Below, one piece after another: positions 23,888-34,979 of a stretch of 64,000 nucleotides of DNA. This DNA is from Lithospermum erythrorhizon. Its lineage: Eukaryota; Streptophyta; Magnoliopsida; Boraginales; Boraginaceae. Both the position numbers and the translations under genes were made by a program. Under the pieces are notes generated by a model. That model searched no databases, was not told the origin of the DNA, and saw only the letters and a program-made list of their open reading frames with translations. Within the stretch, counting starts at the first letter, position 1; each line of letters begins with the position of its first letter. The stretch is from contig JADFUC010001574.1 of the NCBI GenBank assembly GCA_019722365.1, positions 62,001 to 126,000 of the forward strand. Reading direction: 5' to 3'.

Positions 23888-24815
23888 AGGGCTTCGGTTG
23901 GACTCGGATAAAAATCCGATTTTTGTCGAGATCGGTCGGTCGGCGGATTTTGGATAAAAAACCGGTTGGACGGACGGTTTTTAATAGATATTTTGGATGA
24001 ACCGGACCGGATCCGGTTGCTCGATGCAGGCCGGATTTTAACGGAGTCGGTCGGTTCATTATTTTTTTAAAAATAAAATTATAAAACAATCGCCCGTGAC
24101 CCACATCCATTCTCCGACCCCCGCTTTCTTTGATTCGCCCGTGACCCGTGGATGGGCCCAATCCGTTTCAATCGGCCGAGTAATTCTCTGACCCCACTTT
24201 CGATTCACGAAGGCATTGCCTTGTAGTGCTTCTTGTAGCTCTTGGCTTGACCATGCAAACCATTCCCCCCCTTTGCCGATTCAGCATTGGAAGAGACGGA
24301 CAAGCGGCATTCGCGCCGCGCCCGGCATACGCGTTTCTCCCTGTTAGCCGATTCTTGACTCGAGGCCACTTCTTAGGTCAAATTAGTTTATTAATTTGTG
24401 ATAATATCAGTTTATTAATTTTAAGTTATTTCGGTTTATTAATTTGTTTTATTATTTGTATTAATTTTAGTTTATTAGCGATTGGTTAATTAAATGAACT
24501 TTAAGTTATTATTTCAAATGTTTATTATTTTTATTTGTTATTTCAAATTTGTTTTTATTTCGAATTTGTATATTAATTTTAGTTTATTAATTTATATTAA
24601 TATCAGTTTACTAATTTTAAGTTATTATTTAGGTTTATTAAATGCGGTCGAATCTAATACAAAAAATGCATAATACAAAAATAAATGCAGCAATAAAAAA
24701 TGCACCCGATAAGCGGGCCAAATCCGGATATCCGGTCCGACCGGATTTCGGATAACAGAACGATTTTTTCGAGCTTTTCAAAATATCCGAAATCGGTTCG
24801 GATTTTTGCCCCTAA
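23888..24815. mobile_element. Nested non-autonomous DNA element with CCGGAT subterminal repeats
   Basis: Both ends are packed with GGATTTT/CCGGAT/GACCGG words: 23890-24060 on the left, 24715-24812 on the right in opposite sense. The left begins TAGGGCTTCGG..GGATAAAAATCCG and the right ends CGGATTTTTGCCCCTA, which are imperfect inverted repeats. Such ends resemble plant hAT-type elements. The core holds a GC-richer stretch (24090-24370) and a run of degenerate AGTTTATTAATTT repeats (24380-24640). It interrupts the Gypsy pol region. Confidence 0.5.
24380..24640 (+). repeat. Degenerate AGTTTATTAATTT tandem repeats
   Basis: At least seven imperfect copies of a (C/A)AGTTTATTAATTT-(T/A)AAGTTATT unit follow each other. 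They form the AT-rich core of the nested element at 23888-24815. Confidence 0.6.
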
Positions 24816-25660
24816 ATCGAATTAAATCGGTCAGTCGCCCACAGTGTTATGTCTACTAACATTCCTCGACGTAATGGGCTATTTTTAGCGCCATGTCGCA
24901 AGTGGAACTTCATGAGGCATTTAATCCCGTGTCCGTCAGGTGAGCGTCGTCGCCTCTGTACCAACTGTAGGTCCCGCAATCCATAAACTTCCCTCACTTT
25001 GCATATTTAACACCACTTTGTATTTCTCCCTTTGAATCGCCCCCTCCGTGTATTCTGCTTTGCTATAGTCGCGATATGCCTATGACCGAACTCTCACTGC
25101 TTTTCGTTGTCTTCTTATCGGATTCGTGAATGACAAAGGCTTCTTGAGTAAACATAGGGATGGTGTCATGGAGGCTACCCCTATACTTATAAGGCGGATA
25201 CGTGGATGGACTAACACAGCGCCCACTACGTTTTAAATTGCCCACTATCTTTTGTAAATTCTCTCGATTTTCCCTCGTTATCGACTTACATGTCATTCTC
25301 AAAATTATGCAATCATTGGTATCATGGCCCTATTCTCGGTGGTATTCGCAGTAGAGATGTTGGTCTACCATTTCACTGGGTTTCCCCTGTCCAGCTCCGG
25401 TATGGGGGAGTATCATTTGTCCACGTGCCGCGAATACTGCGCTACAAATACTCTTGGGGGTATTACCCATTGCCAAAGATTCGTATATGGGTGCTTGTTA
25501 GCAGTTGCGCTTTAACGATCCTCTCGCGGGAAGGCACTTTTATTATATATGGTTTCGCTGGTGTCCCCCCATCCGGGTTGTATCGTCTCAGCATGACGGT
25601 TTCTTTAGTGAAGCGTTCCCGTCTTTCTTTAACATGTTTCTCTTAAGTCAATTTGGATTG

Positions 25661-26600
25661 TTACCGCTTTAGCCACTCCCGATTCAATGTGTGTAGTTCT
25701 TTCTTCTTTGTAAGCTCATCCTTCGTCAGCGGCGTTCTCACAGCCAGGCTTTCTTGACTTTCATAGCATTTTTGAAGAAGGCCATATATATCGCTATGTA
25801 AATCCGCGTGGGCATGTTCAAGCGATAGAGTGTTATGCAAATCATGAAAGTAGCTATGAGACTCAATTTTACCTTTTGGATATCCATTGAGAGATCCGTT
25901 CATCCTGTCACACTTTGAATGGCGATTGCGAACTTAGCTGACAAAAGCATATCTGGTTTGTTGGTATGTCCCCATCGTCTTTCATGGGTAAGGCCATATG
26001 CAAATCTCTTCTTTCCGGTGGGGCTATTGGGAAAGGCTTCCGCCTCATAGACATCAGTTGATTTGATATTATCGTCATGTGGGCTATATATCCTTATGTA
26101 AATGTGATTAGACTCGACACCATCATAAAGTTCCAATTGAGGCAACTTAAAGCCTGGTGGGGAATAAAAAGCGTCAACCGTCGAAAATGCCATTCTTGTT
26201 GTTAGGCGGCCCGGTGCTATACTTGCAGGAATACGTCGCCATAAACTTTTGAAAGAGTATCGAGTTGTTGTTGCCGCGGTTGCCCGCAATTGGGTGCCCC
26301 ATGTACCAGCTTTGGGGAGTGGTCCCTGCATTTGTGAGTTGGCGCTACAAAATGTTCCTTACTTCGCCCGTTACTATAGACTCTTGTTGTTGGCATGCGT
26401 ATAGCGTGAGTACTCACGCTTGAGGTTTCTGTGCGACTAGGCGCGTTATCTTGTGAAGTGCGCTTTCGGCTTCCCGTACCATCCGCTCTTGCGTATCCGG
26501 CTCTTGTAATTATTTCCTCGATATATGCGGGAGTGGCAGTTGTGTTCCGCTTAGGAATTTGCTGGCGGTGTTGCGGGTGCATATTGATTCTTGCCGGAGA
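25661..26600 (-). pseudogene. Gypsy gag remnant
   Basis: Three overlapping - strand ORFs (26615-26217, 26331-25900, 25903-25661) together read as a gag core with frameshifts. The block FKLPQLELYDGV, followed by a Y-x-x-EAFP segment, matches the P-x-F-x-x-P-x-L-x-x-YDG..RAFP hallmark of plant Gypsy gag (retrotrans_gag family). An arginine/threonine-rich N-terminus precedes it. It lies directly inside the right LTR, which fixes the element's direction as leftward. Confidence 0.68.
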
Positions 26601-26664
26601 TGTTCGATAATCCATTTATATTGATGAATCGATCCTTACGGATGTGCCAACGTGTATTCGTATT

Positions 26665-27115
26665 TTCGAGATTGACTCTCACAGTACTTCTTGAACTAGG
26701 ACAACTTGGAATATATAGATGCAGCTGGTGGATATCCTTGAAATACATATGTCGACACGGTCAAAACAGCCCGGATTGAATAGGGATCTTAGGTTGAGCG
26801 AGGAACCTCTTCTAGCGATGGTCACATGTATTCGGTATCCGTCATACACGAGAGTGTGAAATTGAGTGACGCATCTGTTCCGATGCCAAAGTCAGTACGG
26901 ATAGTGTTGTATTATAGGTGTGAATAAGGAAATTAACATTACCTCATATGTGGTTGGTAAGGATGTATATATAGTGCCACAATAAGTCGGTGTATGGGAA
27001 TGTGAGGTATTTATACGCTTGTACATGTTATTGGTGCATAATGGAATTTGGCTTCACGATTCTCCACCCAGGTCTTTGGACAGTAATAATGATGGAAGTA
27101 TATACTAGGTCATAA
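26665..27115 (-). repeat. Right LTR of the Gypsy element (5' LTR in - orientation)
   Basis: This is the homologue of 15825-16290, adjacent to gag. It carries the shared words TTCTTGAACTAGGA, GTATTATAGGTGTGA and GTATATATAGTGCC. The end is approximate. Confidence 0.65.
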
Positions 27116-27305
27116 CCGGTCTCATAAAAATACATGATTATGTAGAATTTTTTAATTTTGTTAGAATATTTAATTGTTTACAATTTTAATATATATTTTT
27201 ACAATTCCAATGTAGTTTGTTACGTTTTCGATATACCTTTTTACAATCTCAGTGTAGCTTTTCACAATCCATTAATAAACCAATTTTCATCTAAACAATC
27301 ATCTA

Positions 27306-27792
27306 CTCTCTCGAATCCACTTTAATTGTCGTTTGATTTTTTTGAAATTGAACTTTGACCATCAATTATAAATATTTCTTATTCTAAAAAATATAAAAAT
27401 TACTCCCTCCATCCCACAAAGATTGTCCATTTTTTACTTTTTGTTAAATACAACGCTGATTTTGACGTATATTTTTATTTGTATTATATAATCACGTCAT
27501 GAAAACTATATTAATGAAAGCCCCATTTGAACTTCTTTAGTGATATATATTTTTTTATAAAATATTATACAACGAGGAATCAAATATATTTAAGGACAAA
27601 GTTTAAGTTACAATATAAAAAAAAGTGGGCCAATCTTTGTGGGATGGAGAGAAATATACTGGATGCGTCTTTTAAAATACTTTTAAGTAATATTAAATTT
27701 TTTTAATTTTTAATAATATAATTAAAGAGTAATTAAATATTAAAGATTCATCTTGATATGTAAGAAAGACAATTAAAATGGATTGGAGGGAG
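27306..27792. mobile_element. Outer Stowaway MITE (interrupted)
   Basis: The left TIR CTCTCTCGAATCCACTTTAATT mirrors the right TIR AATTAAAATGGATTGGAGGGAG. TA duplications flank both ends (27304-27305, 27793-27794). The element is split by a second Stowaway MITE at about 27403-27653; without it the outer element is roughly 235 bp. Confidence 0.8.
27403..27653. mobile_element. Inner Stowaway MITE nested in the outer one
   Basis: The left TIR CTCCCTCCATCCCACAAAGA mirrors TCTTTGTGGGATGGAGAG at the right over at least 18 bases. Flanking TA dinucleotides and an AT-rich non-coding interior are typical of Stowaway. It sits inside the 27306-27792 element. Confidence 0.88.
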
Positions 27793-29930
27793 TATTTTGA
27801 AAGGGAGTGAGTATTAAATTATTATTTTGTAACGAGACCCGCGTCCATGATGAGTCTGTGGCTAGGTGGACGCCGGGGCGTAATTTTTTTTCCCTCTTCG
27901 TTTTTGCACAATAATTAAACAAAATAATATATATATATAATATATATATATATATATCTATTTTGTTTTCGATCTCTATAAATAGAGTCTAGGTTTGTGT
28001 CATTTGGACATCAAAAAAAATTTGAGTTTTTTACAGTCTGTTTTTATTGTGTGTTTTCAATAATTTATTTTTATTGTGTGTTTTATTATACGTTTTCAAT
28101 CATTTATGTATGTTCTCTTTATCGAGTGATGAATAATATTGTGTGTGGTTTTAATTAATTTTCATGTCAAAATATATATTATTTAATCCATTAAAAAATT
28201 AATTATTGTAGTAATTATAAATTTAATAATTACATATATGAAATAAATAAAAAGAAATAAAAAATATGGTGGGATATATGATGGAGTGATGTGAAAGGTA
28301 GATAAAGTAATTATGAGTGTTTGATTATGTTAAGGCGATATAGCCAGGAAAATGTTAAATTTGACACCTACAATGTGGATAATTACAATGGTGATTTTGT
28401 GCTAATTTAGAGCATGTCGTCAGTTCACCAAATTTAACATTTTAGCATTTTTAGGGTTAAAACTTTTTTATGTATGTCACTTTAAGCTAACCCAATCATT
28501 ATTCGCCCCAAAATATAAAAATAGTGTATTTGAGATTTTCATTGATGTAAAGAAAATGTCAAGTATGAAAAAAAATATTATGGTAGATTTGGGATGTCTG
28601 AAGATTTTTAGGAAATTGAGTTATTTTCGGAGGCTGAAAAATTATCATTTTATCCATTTTTAGTTTTTAAATCGCTTTATTATTATTATAAACTTTTAGG
28701 AAGGCGTCACAACGTACTCTTAGAACATCACTAGACAGTAGCCTAAAATTAAATCTAATTTATCACCATACAGATTATTTACTTTTAACTTTTTTAAGAA
28801 AAATTTTGAAATATGAAAAAAGCATGATATAGCCTGATATAACCTTAAAATTTTAATAAATAATTTAACACTGGAAGGAAACATAAATGGCCCTCACTTG
28901 AAAATACCATGGGAATATTAGTGCAGTTTTTTTGAAATTTAAAATTTTTATAAGTGCAGAGTGAATCTACCTAAAAAATGTATGCAAAGGAGTTGTCAGA
29001 GGCCAGGAGATAAAAAGGAAATGAAAAAAATTAACGAAAATGGGCGTTATTAAATAAAGGATGGAGAGGTAAGAAATTCATAAATTTATAAATGCTCAGT
29101 ATCAACGTAAAATGTCGTATGAAATTTTCGAGTTGGACGATTTAAATCAAACTTTATCGAATCTTCGATACAATTCAGATTTGTTAAAAGGCCTAAGCAG
29201 TAAGCAAAATTAATATATTACAGTACTATTTCCTTTTGTTTTTGTACGCATATTGTTGAGTGGATATATTCTTTCATCACTTGATTCATTTTAAATAAGT
29301 TAGTTTTAATCTTACATAAAATACCGAAATAAGTGATTATCATAAAAAATTAACTTTGTTTTGAAATAATAAATGATTGTTTGATTTTTTGTTTAAATTT
29401 ATCTAATTAAGAAATTCCTGGTATACTCGTAATTCCTTTATCTTTTGTTTTTCGTTGGTTAATAATCTTTACATTAAAAATTAGCGAAATTTATACTTTT
29501 TTATTAATTTCGTAACTTATTAATAAATTTTTTTATTTAGATGATCGATTATTTTGTAACTGAAGCCTAAAGCCTTGTTTTCAAACAAGCAGTATCTTTA
29601 TGGCACCACTTTTTTCCTGGAAAGGTTAAACTGCGGTGGGCCTCCACCACTGCCACCCTTCCACTCCAGTGACTATTGCTAGTGGGATTATTGGAGAGAG
29701 AAACTTTCAGTGAAAGAGGAAAAGAGCTAGAGAATTTTGTTGTCTAGTATTTGTTGTTTAATGAGGTCACATGAATCATGAATGGTTCAAAATACTCTTC
29801 TGCTAGTCATTTTGTTAGACTATACCATAATATTCAAGACACTTTATTTTTTCGATTAAACATTCGCATCGTTTTCTTTTTTATTATAATAATTCAATAT
29901 TTCGTTTTAAATTTCTGACTTTATAATGGT
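27793..29930. other. AT-rich intergenic DNA
   Basis: No gene was seen. An (AT)n microsatellite lies at about 27927-27957. The rest is AT-rich with no recognisable coding sequence, terminal repeat or RNA gene. Confidence 0.55.
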
Positions 29931-30399
29931 TTATTTATAAAATTGATCTTTTCTATTAGTGACTTGTAATATTAACATTCTTATATTTTTTATTTTTATG
30001 ATTAAAAATAATCATAACAATTATAAGGTCCTGATAAATAAAGAATAAACTAACACTAAATAAATTATTTTTGATATTTTCTAAAAGAAATGACGTTTAT
30101 ATAAATATTTATTTAAATAATTTTGTAATCTCATAATCTAATTAATTTTTGTAAATAAATAAGCAAAGAATTAAAATAATAAACTGACCAAAAGCAAAGA
30201 AAGTTCTGAATGATGATAATTTCAATAAGCAAACCACAATTTTAACTAATGATATACAAATAATCATGCAATATAATGAATCTACCAATACAATCGAACT
30301 CTTAAAAGCTATGATAAGACTAATATTTAATTACAATATTCGAACTTTGCCCGTATGTGTTTGACTATATCTTAACGTAATTAAATTGATCATACATTT

Positions 30400-31480
30400 G
30401 CATTCACGAGATTCGAATCATACCCAGCATGATTCTGAAATACGGTAGCATGATAAAGAATATAGTTTGTGATTAGTACTAGACCCATTCGCCTCGTTGA
30501 TCATAATGTCGGTCGATGTTTGACATATGTATCTCGTTCGTCCTGACTTAACCATATTATGCTGTGTATGATGCAGTCTCATGATGATAGCGAATCGTTT
30601 ATGTCCCACCCAATCCCCATTTGGTTCACGAATTATTTTAAATGAGGCTTGGAAGCTTGCACTCGAATCTGAGTTGATGTCCTTTCGGCGTCCCTCACGT
30701 TATTTTGCAAACAACTTATGCGGTTCCACTCTGAAGAAGTCCTAATTAGATTTGAGTGAAATTGGATAAGCCGGGGTAGATACCGTCAATGAGATAGATG
30801 CAGCATATAAGGCGTTGATTCTAAAGAAGTTCCTCTTGGAGTATTTCCTTGTTCAAGCGTCATGAACTTACCCGGTGACCGGTCTAGAGCGTTTATATCG
30901 TTCAATGTTAACCGGACATCCGAAAAGGCATGCGGATCCATAAATCATGAGGCAAGCGCTTGAGAATAGGTGGTGATTCATTTTATCCTACCCAGTAAAT
31001 TGAACTTCCCAGTAGGAAGTTTTCATTCGATTAAATGCGATCGATACTCCCGATCGTCCGGGAACCTAAATACTCTTGTAGTATTTCCTTGCAATTAAAT
31101 GCCGTTTGGGGCTCAGTACACTTTCGCTAATTGTGATTCTACAAAATCTCGTAAGCACTCTCAGCGTTGGTACCTATTTTGATGTATTCATACGCGTCGG
31201 CCGAGCACCATATCTTGCTGCGTAGGCGTGGTACATTTGGCTAACGGGGATATACCTTAACGTTTGAAGCGTCGACTCTTTGGGTGAAATAGTTTGTCAA
31301 TATTTGACAGGTCCCCAACGATTCAAAGGAAAACATGTTTCGCGTCAAAATCGTCGTGAAGCATTGCCTCGTCATATGTAGGTTCATTGGAAAAGTAGTC
31401 GTCAATCAGTCTTTGGTTTGCCGCTGCATGATCTCTATTGAAATATTGTCTCTTACTGAGATGAGCGTCTTATAATATTT
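30400..31480 (-). pseudogene. PIF/Harbinger transposase remnant
   Basis: Reading - strand from 31400 leftward, the frames give SNEPTYDEAMLHDDFDAKHV, then RIVGDLSNID, LGISPLAKCT-like, then DAYEYIKIGT, then LNDINALDRSP, then LIDGIYPG and EGRRKD. These match in order the conserved blocks of plant PIF/Harbinger transposases (F-x-x-R-F..LRIV, SPxQKCTAAxRxLAYG, DEYxxxGxxTxxE, NDINVLxxSPxF, LxDGIYPxW, Q-E-G-x-R-K-D-V-E-R). Stops and frameshifts lie between blocks, so it is inactive. Confidence 0.8.
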
Positions 31481-31680
31481 GTATGTGCACTAAAGCCAAA
31501 TTGAGGATATATGTCTCCTCGATTTCCCAGTTACTGCTTTATAGGCTTGGTATCAAAAAGTCAAATGGATCCGTGAATTTAGTTTTGAAAAATATATAAG
31601 TAGGAAGAATAAGATTTGTAATATTTGTACAAGATTTAGAGAGTGATTTGGTGAGTAAAATAGGTTGTTATTTATAAAGT

Positions 31681-32050
31681 TAGTGGGTGAAATCGGCATT
31701 TCCAAAGATAAAAAGGTCAGTGGAGTTAACTAAAGAGATAAGATACGTTTTTTGTTTAGTGGTTGAAATACAAACTCAATCTGATAAATTAGATTATTAG
31801 GGATAACTAAAGATAGGATCTGCTTTTGATTGAGTGGTTGAAATAGACGGACTCCAATGCAATAATTAAATTGAGTTAATTAAAAGATAGGATCTGTTTT
31901 TGATTGAGTGGATTCAAATAAGTGGAGCTCCGATTACAATAATAATTAAATTGAGTTAATTAAAAAAAAGATGGGATGCTAACTTTGATTGAGTGGTTGA
32001 AATGAGCAGACTTGTAGCAATAATTAAGGTGGGTTAACTAAAACATGCAG
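31681..32050 (+). repeat. ~75-bp tandem repeat, five copies
   Basis: Units start at about 31681, 31758, 31833, 31907 and 31992. Each begins AGTGG(T)TGAAAT and most end in GATAGGATCTG-TTTTTGATTG. Copies differ by substitutions and small indels, and the last is truncated. The array sits between the ORF1 and transposase remnants of the Harbinger element. Confidence 0.85.
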
Positions 32051-32599
32051 TAGTTTTTATTGAAATGAAAAATAGAAGATCAAAGTAAACATGCACCATC
32101 GTTGAAACATACCGCAGCTTCAAAACACACATCAAGCGAGGAAACAAGAAGAAGGACTAGAATTATTTTAGAAACAATTCGAGAATGACATTTCCATGAC
32201 TTTTGGCTACAGTCATCGAGAGATGCTCCTTCTCACTTAGCTTCCATAAAATTTCCATCTAACACTTTGATTACCTCCTCTTGGTGAAACTGAATTTGTC
32301 CAATGGGTTCAGCTGGTGTTTTTGTTTAAATTCGTTTTAGTGCTGGGTTTTACCGCCAAAGCCACCACACCCTTCTTTTACCTTTTTTTAGTTCGTCCAC
32401 TTCCGTGGACGAGCAATGGATTCAACAGTGTTTGAGTCACCAGCATCACTCTTACGTGCTCTCTTGGATCCTTTGCTACCAGGATCGATATTTCCTCAAC
32501 GACTTAGTAAAGTGGTTGATCTCGAGACTGCGGCGTGGGACATCAAATGAAAATTATCATTCTTACCACTTTTATATAGTTCATGAGCTCTTGTTATAA

Positions 32600-33090
32600 A
32601 TTCTCAAACCCGACTTTTGTTTTAAATACGTTTAAGCGTTATCGCCGTCACATCCGTTACTTGATATTTTTGTTGATAGTTAAAAATGATTTCTCTGAGG
32701 CGACTCCGTGTGTAGTCTGGTCAGACATTGCCCCGACCCACAATAATCGTGATTTTACTGATATGTTTAAGCTTTTTCGATTCTTACGTAATAATGGCAG
32801 ATACGTTTCATTATTTAATCAAATAGCAAGTAGCACCAAATTTTTCAAATGGTCCATTTGGGCTTTCTTTCGAAACGTTGGTTGGTCTCCACAAGCTGGA
32901 GTATCTTGAATTTCTTGCTTTCGTATTTGCAGTGACATTTGTGTTGAAAATCCAGGAAATTTTGTTGCTCCAATATTTGGAATATTTTCATTCCCCACTG
33001 GCATATAAGGATTATAAGGAGGTGGTTGAGAGGAATATTGCATCATCGATGCATAATATGGATGGTAATTTGGTATAAAGCTGGAGGCAT
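32600..33090 (-). pseudogene. Harbinger ORF1 (SANT/Myb-like) remnant
   Basis: The - strand ORF 33046-32819 reads MMQYSSQPPPYNPYMP, then FPGFSTQMSL, then QPTFRKKAQMDHLKNLVLLA. Asn/Pro/Tyr-rich starts followed by F-P-x-F-S-T-Q-M and then a trihelix/Myb-like start (K-R-x-Q-W-x-x-x-Q-x-x-x-L) are typical of plant Harbinger ORF1 proteins, often mislabelled 'glutathione S-transferase T3-like'. A shorter copy of this start is at 52780-52860. Confidence 0.65.
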
Positions 33091-33770
33091 ATTGAAATTT
33101 GGCAAATTTGGCATTTAGTAAATTATATTATAATAATTATATTGAAAAAAAAGATGATTTTTATATCCAAATTGAATGGGAGAAGTCTATATTGAAAAAA
33201 TATATTTATAGAGTAAAAAAATGATGAATTTTGGTAAAAAAAATTAATTTTAAAAAATTAATTTAGTATCAAATAATTGATCTCAAATAATTGGGATGAG
33301 ATAAATCATCGGTCAAGCCGATCAAAAATCCACCACCACGTTACCATCCTCCGTCGGCTGCGATTCCACCTTGCTCTAATCGTAGCGAATCATTGTGATC
33401 GATCCGTGGAAGTTGGTCGGACTTTTCTGACATGTTGAGAATCATACCCACTCACAGATTAATATACATATTGATTACTACGACACCCCCCTTAAATAGT
33501 TGAACAATTTTTGAAATTTTTTTAAACAACCTCATTGTAAGTGGTCGTATATTTCCATGGAGTAATTTGAAAAATTAATATTTATAATTATAACTATATG
33601 ATAAATAATATTATAAAAATAATAACACTCCGTAATGCATATAGAATGAGTAGAGAGTATGAATAAATATGATGGAGTATATGATGAAGTGTGGATGAAA
33701 GATAATGTGAACAAAGATTTCAATTATCTGGTTGTTATGGCGTTGGTAGTCATTAGGGTGTTAAATTGAA

Positions 33771-33998
33771 ACTTCTCCATCCATTCTAATTAATTGATCA
33801 TATAGCTTAAAATATTTTATTAAGATGATAATTAATTTTGTTATTTCAATGAAAATAAAAATATTAAGAGACAAATCAATGATGTTAAAGAATTTTAAAA
33901 AGTTCAATATAAAAAGTTACATTAAAAAGTAAACGATGAAGTAAAAAGGAACAAGAATTATTTTTACATGATCAAATAAATAAAAATGGATGGAATAA
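33771..33998. mobile_element. Stowaway-like MITE, sibling of the SRS-intron copy
   Basis: The left CTCCATCCATTCTAATTAAT, then TGATCATAT, mirrors the right ATGATCAAATAAATAAAAAT then GGATGGA. The interior shares ordered words with 14253-14499, including AAACGATGAAGTAAAAAG. Target duplication is not clear. Confidence 0.65.
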
Positions 33999-34880
33999 TA
34001 ATAATACGTGTGATAGAAGAAAGGATGCTAAAATTTGATTAGGCTGCTTTGGAGATGATATATAGTCCAATGCAGAAGCAAAGACCCATGAATCAATGGA
34101 ATAATCAATGGATTCCAGAGAAGGTCTTTCATGAATCAATGGATACCAGAGAAGGTCTTTCATGTTCAACATATAAATCAATGTGATCACTCCTTTAAGC
34201 CACAACACAATTGTTTATCTAGTTTTTGTAGAAAATCCACACACATAGTTAAGTTGTTGGCTTAGAACCTTGGATGAGGAGTGGCAGACTTGATTAATAC
34301 AAGGATAAGATTATATGACAATTCAAAAGCTAAATTTGAATAATAAAATAAAAGGAAACAAACCTAAAAAAATTAGCTAAAAATAAAAAATCAAATCATT
34401 TAGGAAACAACAACAATCAATCAACCGATTTTTTGCTTCCTCATTTTTTAGTTTTTAATTAATTCATAAAATTAAAATAGTATACGACAAAATCAATCTT
34501 GGCAATTAACAACCATAGGATGGCATAACAGTTCAATTAATTTTGCCCACTTCCCTCTTATATTGCTCACTGCAGTGGAGACTACATTCTCAAATTTTGT
34601 ACATGGTATCTTGTATTGATACGAAAATGCAAGACCGATAGAAATATTCATCAATAGACTGCTCAGGTCACCATATGTTTAAGCCAGTCTCCCGGAATCT
34701 ATAACAAGAGATTGTACAAGAGATAGGAACAAATTAAAATTTGAAGGAATAAAATAAGTTATATTTGTAATAATACAAGATTTGTGATATTAATTGATAT
34801 AATTAGAAATAGAGCATATTGAATTGTGAAAATATGTGGTTGATTCATATTCAAAATAATAAGGGTATACTAATCTAATA
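33999..34880. other. Intergenic DNA, no gene seen
   Basis: This AT-rich stretch contains a direct duplication of ATGAATCAATGGAT.CCAGAGAAGGTCTTTCATG at about 34087-34162. No coding sequence was recognised. The - strand ORF at 33972-34208 spans the duplication and is probably spurious. Confidence 0.5.
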
Positions 34881-34979
34881 AGATTTTAAAATCGTGGTTT
34901 TAACGATTTTAAGATCGGCGTTTAAATTTCAGCAACTAATTCTTATATTCGATTTTGAAAGCTAATTATTTTATACTCG

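Larger units (their letters stand above)
15825..27115 (-). mobile_element. Decayed Ty3/Gypsy retrotransposon (Tat/Retand-like), ~11.3 kb
   Basis: Two same-orientation flanks (about 15825-16290 and 26665-27115) share TTCTTGAACTAGGA, TCACATGTA.TTCGGTATCC, TGTTGTATTATAGGTGTGA and ATGTATATATAGTGCC in the same order, so they are diverged LTRs. Between them the - strand reads gag (25661-26600), RT (about 22900), RNase H (about 22130) and integrase (20750-21640), all broken by stops and indels. On the + strand near the left LTR (17650-19480) lies an opposite-strand ORF region. An antisense ORF between pol and the 3' LTR is known in Tat-lineage elements such as Retand and Grande. The element is not intact. 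Exact LTR ends and target duplication were not resolved. Confidence 0.75.
29930..33310 (-). mobile_element. Decayed PIF/Harbinger DNA transposon
   Basis: On the - strand a SANT/Myb-like ORF1 remnant (32600-33090) precedes a PIF-type transposase remnant (30400-31480), the standard two-gene layout. Terminal stretches match a deletion derivative at about 52560-53220: 29990-30140 with 52600-52745, and 33125-33300 with 53090-53215. A 75-bp tandem array lies between the two ORFs. The outermost terminal inverted repeats and 3-bp target duplication were not identified, so the limits are minimal estimates. Confidence 0.75.

Noticed and set aside
25290..25646. 118-codon + strand ORF
   Set aside because: It lies opposite the Gypsy gag-pro region, has no domain, and the - strand carries the recognisable coding motifs.
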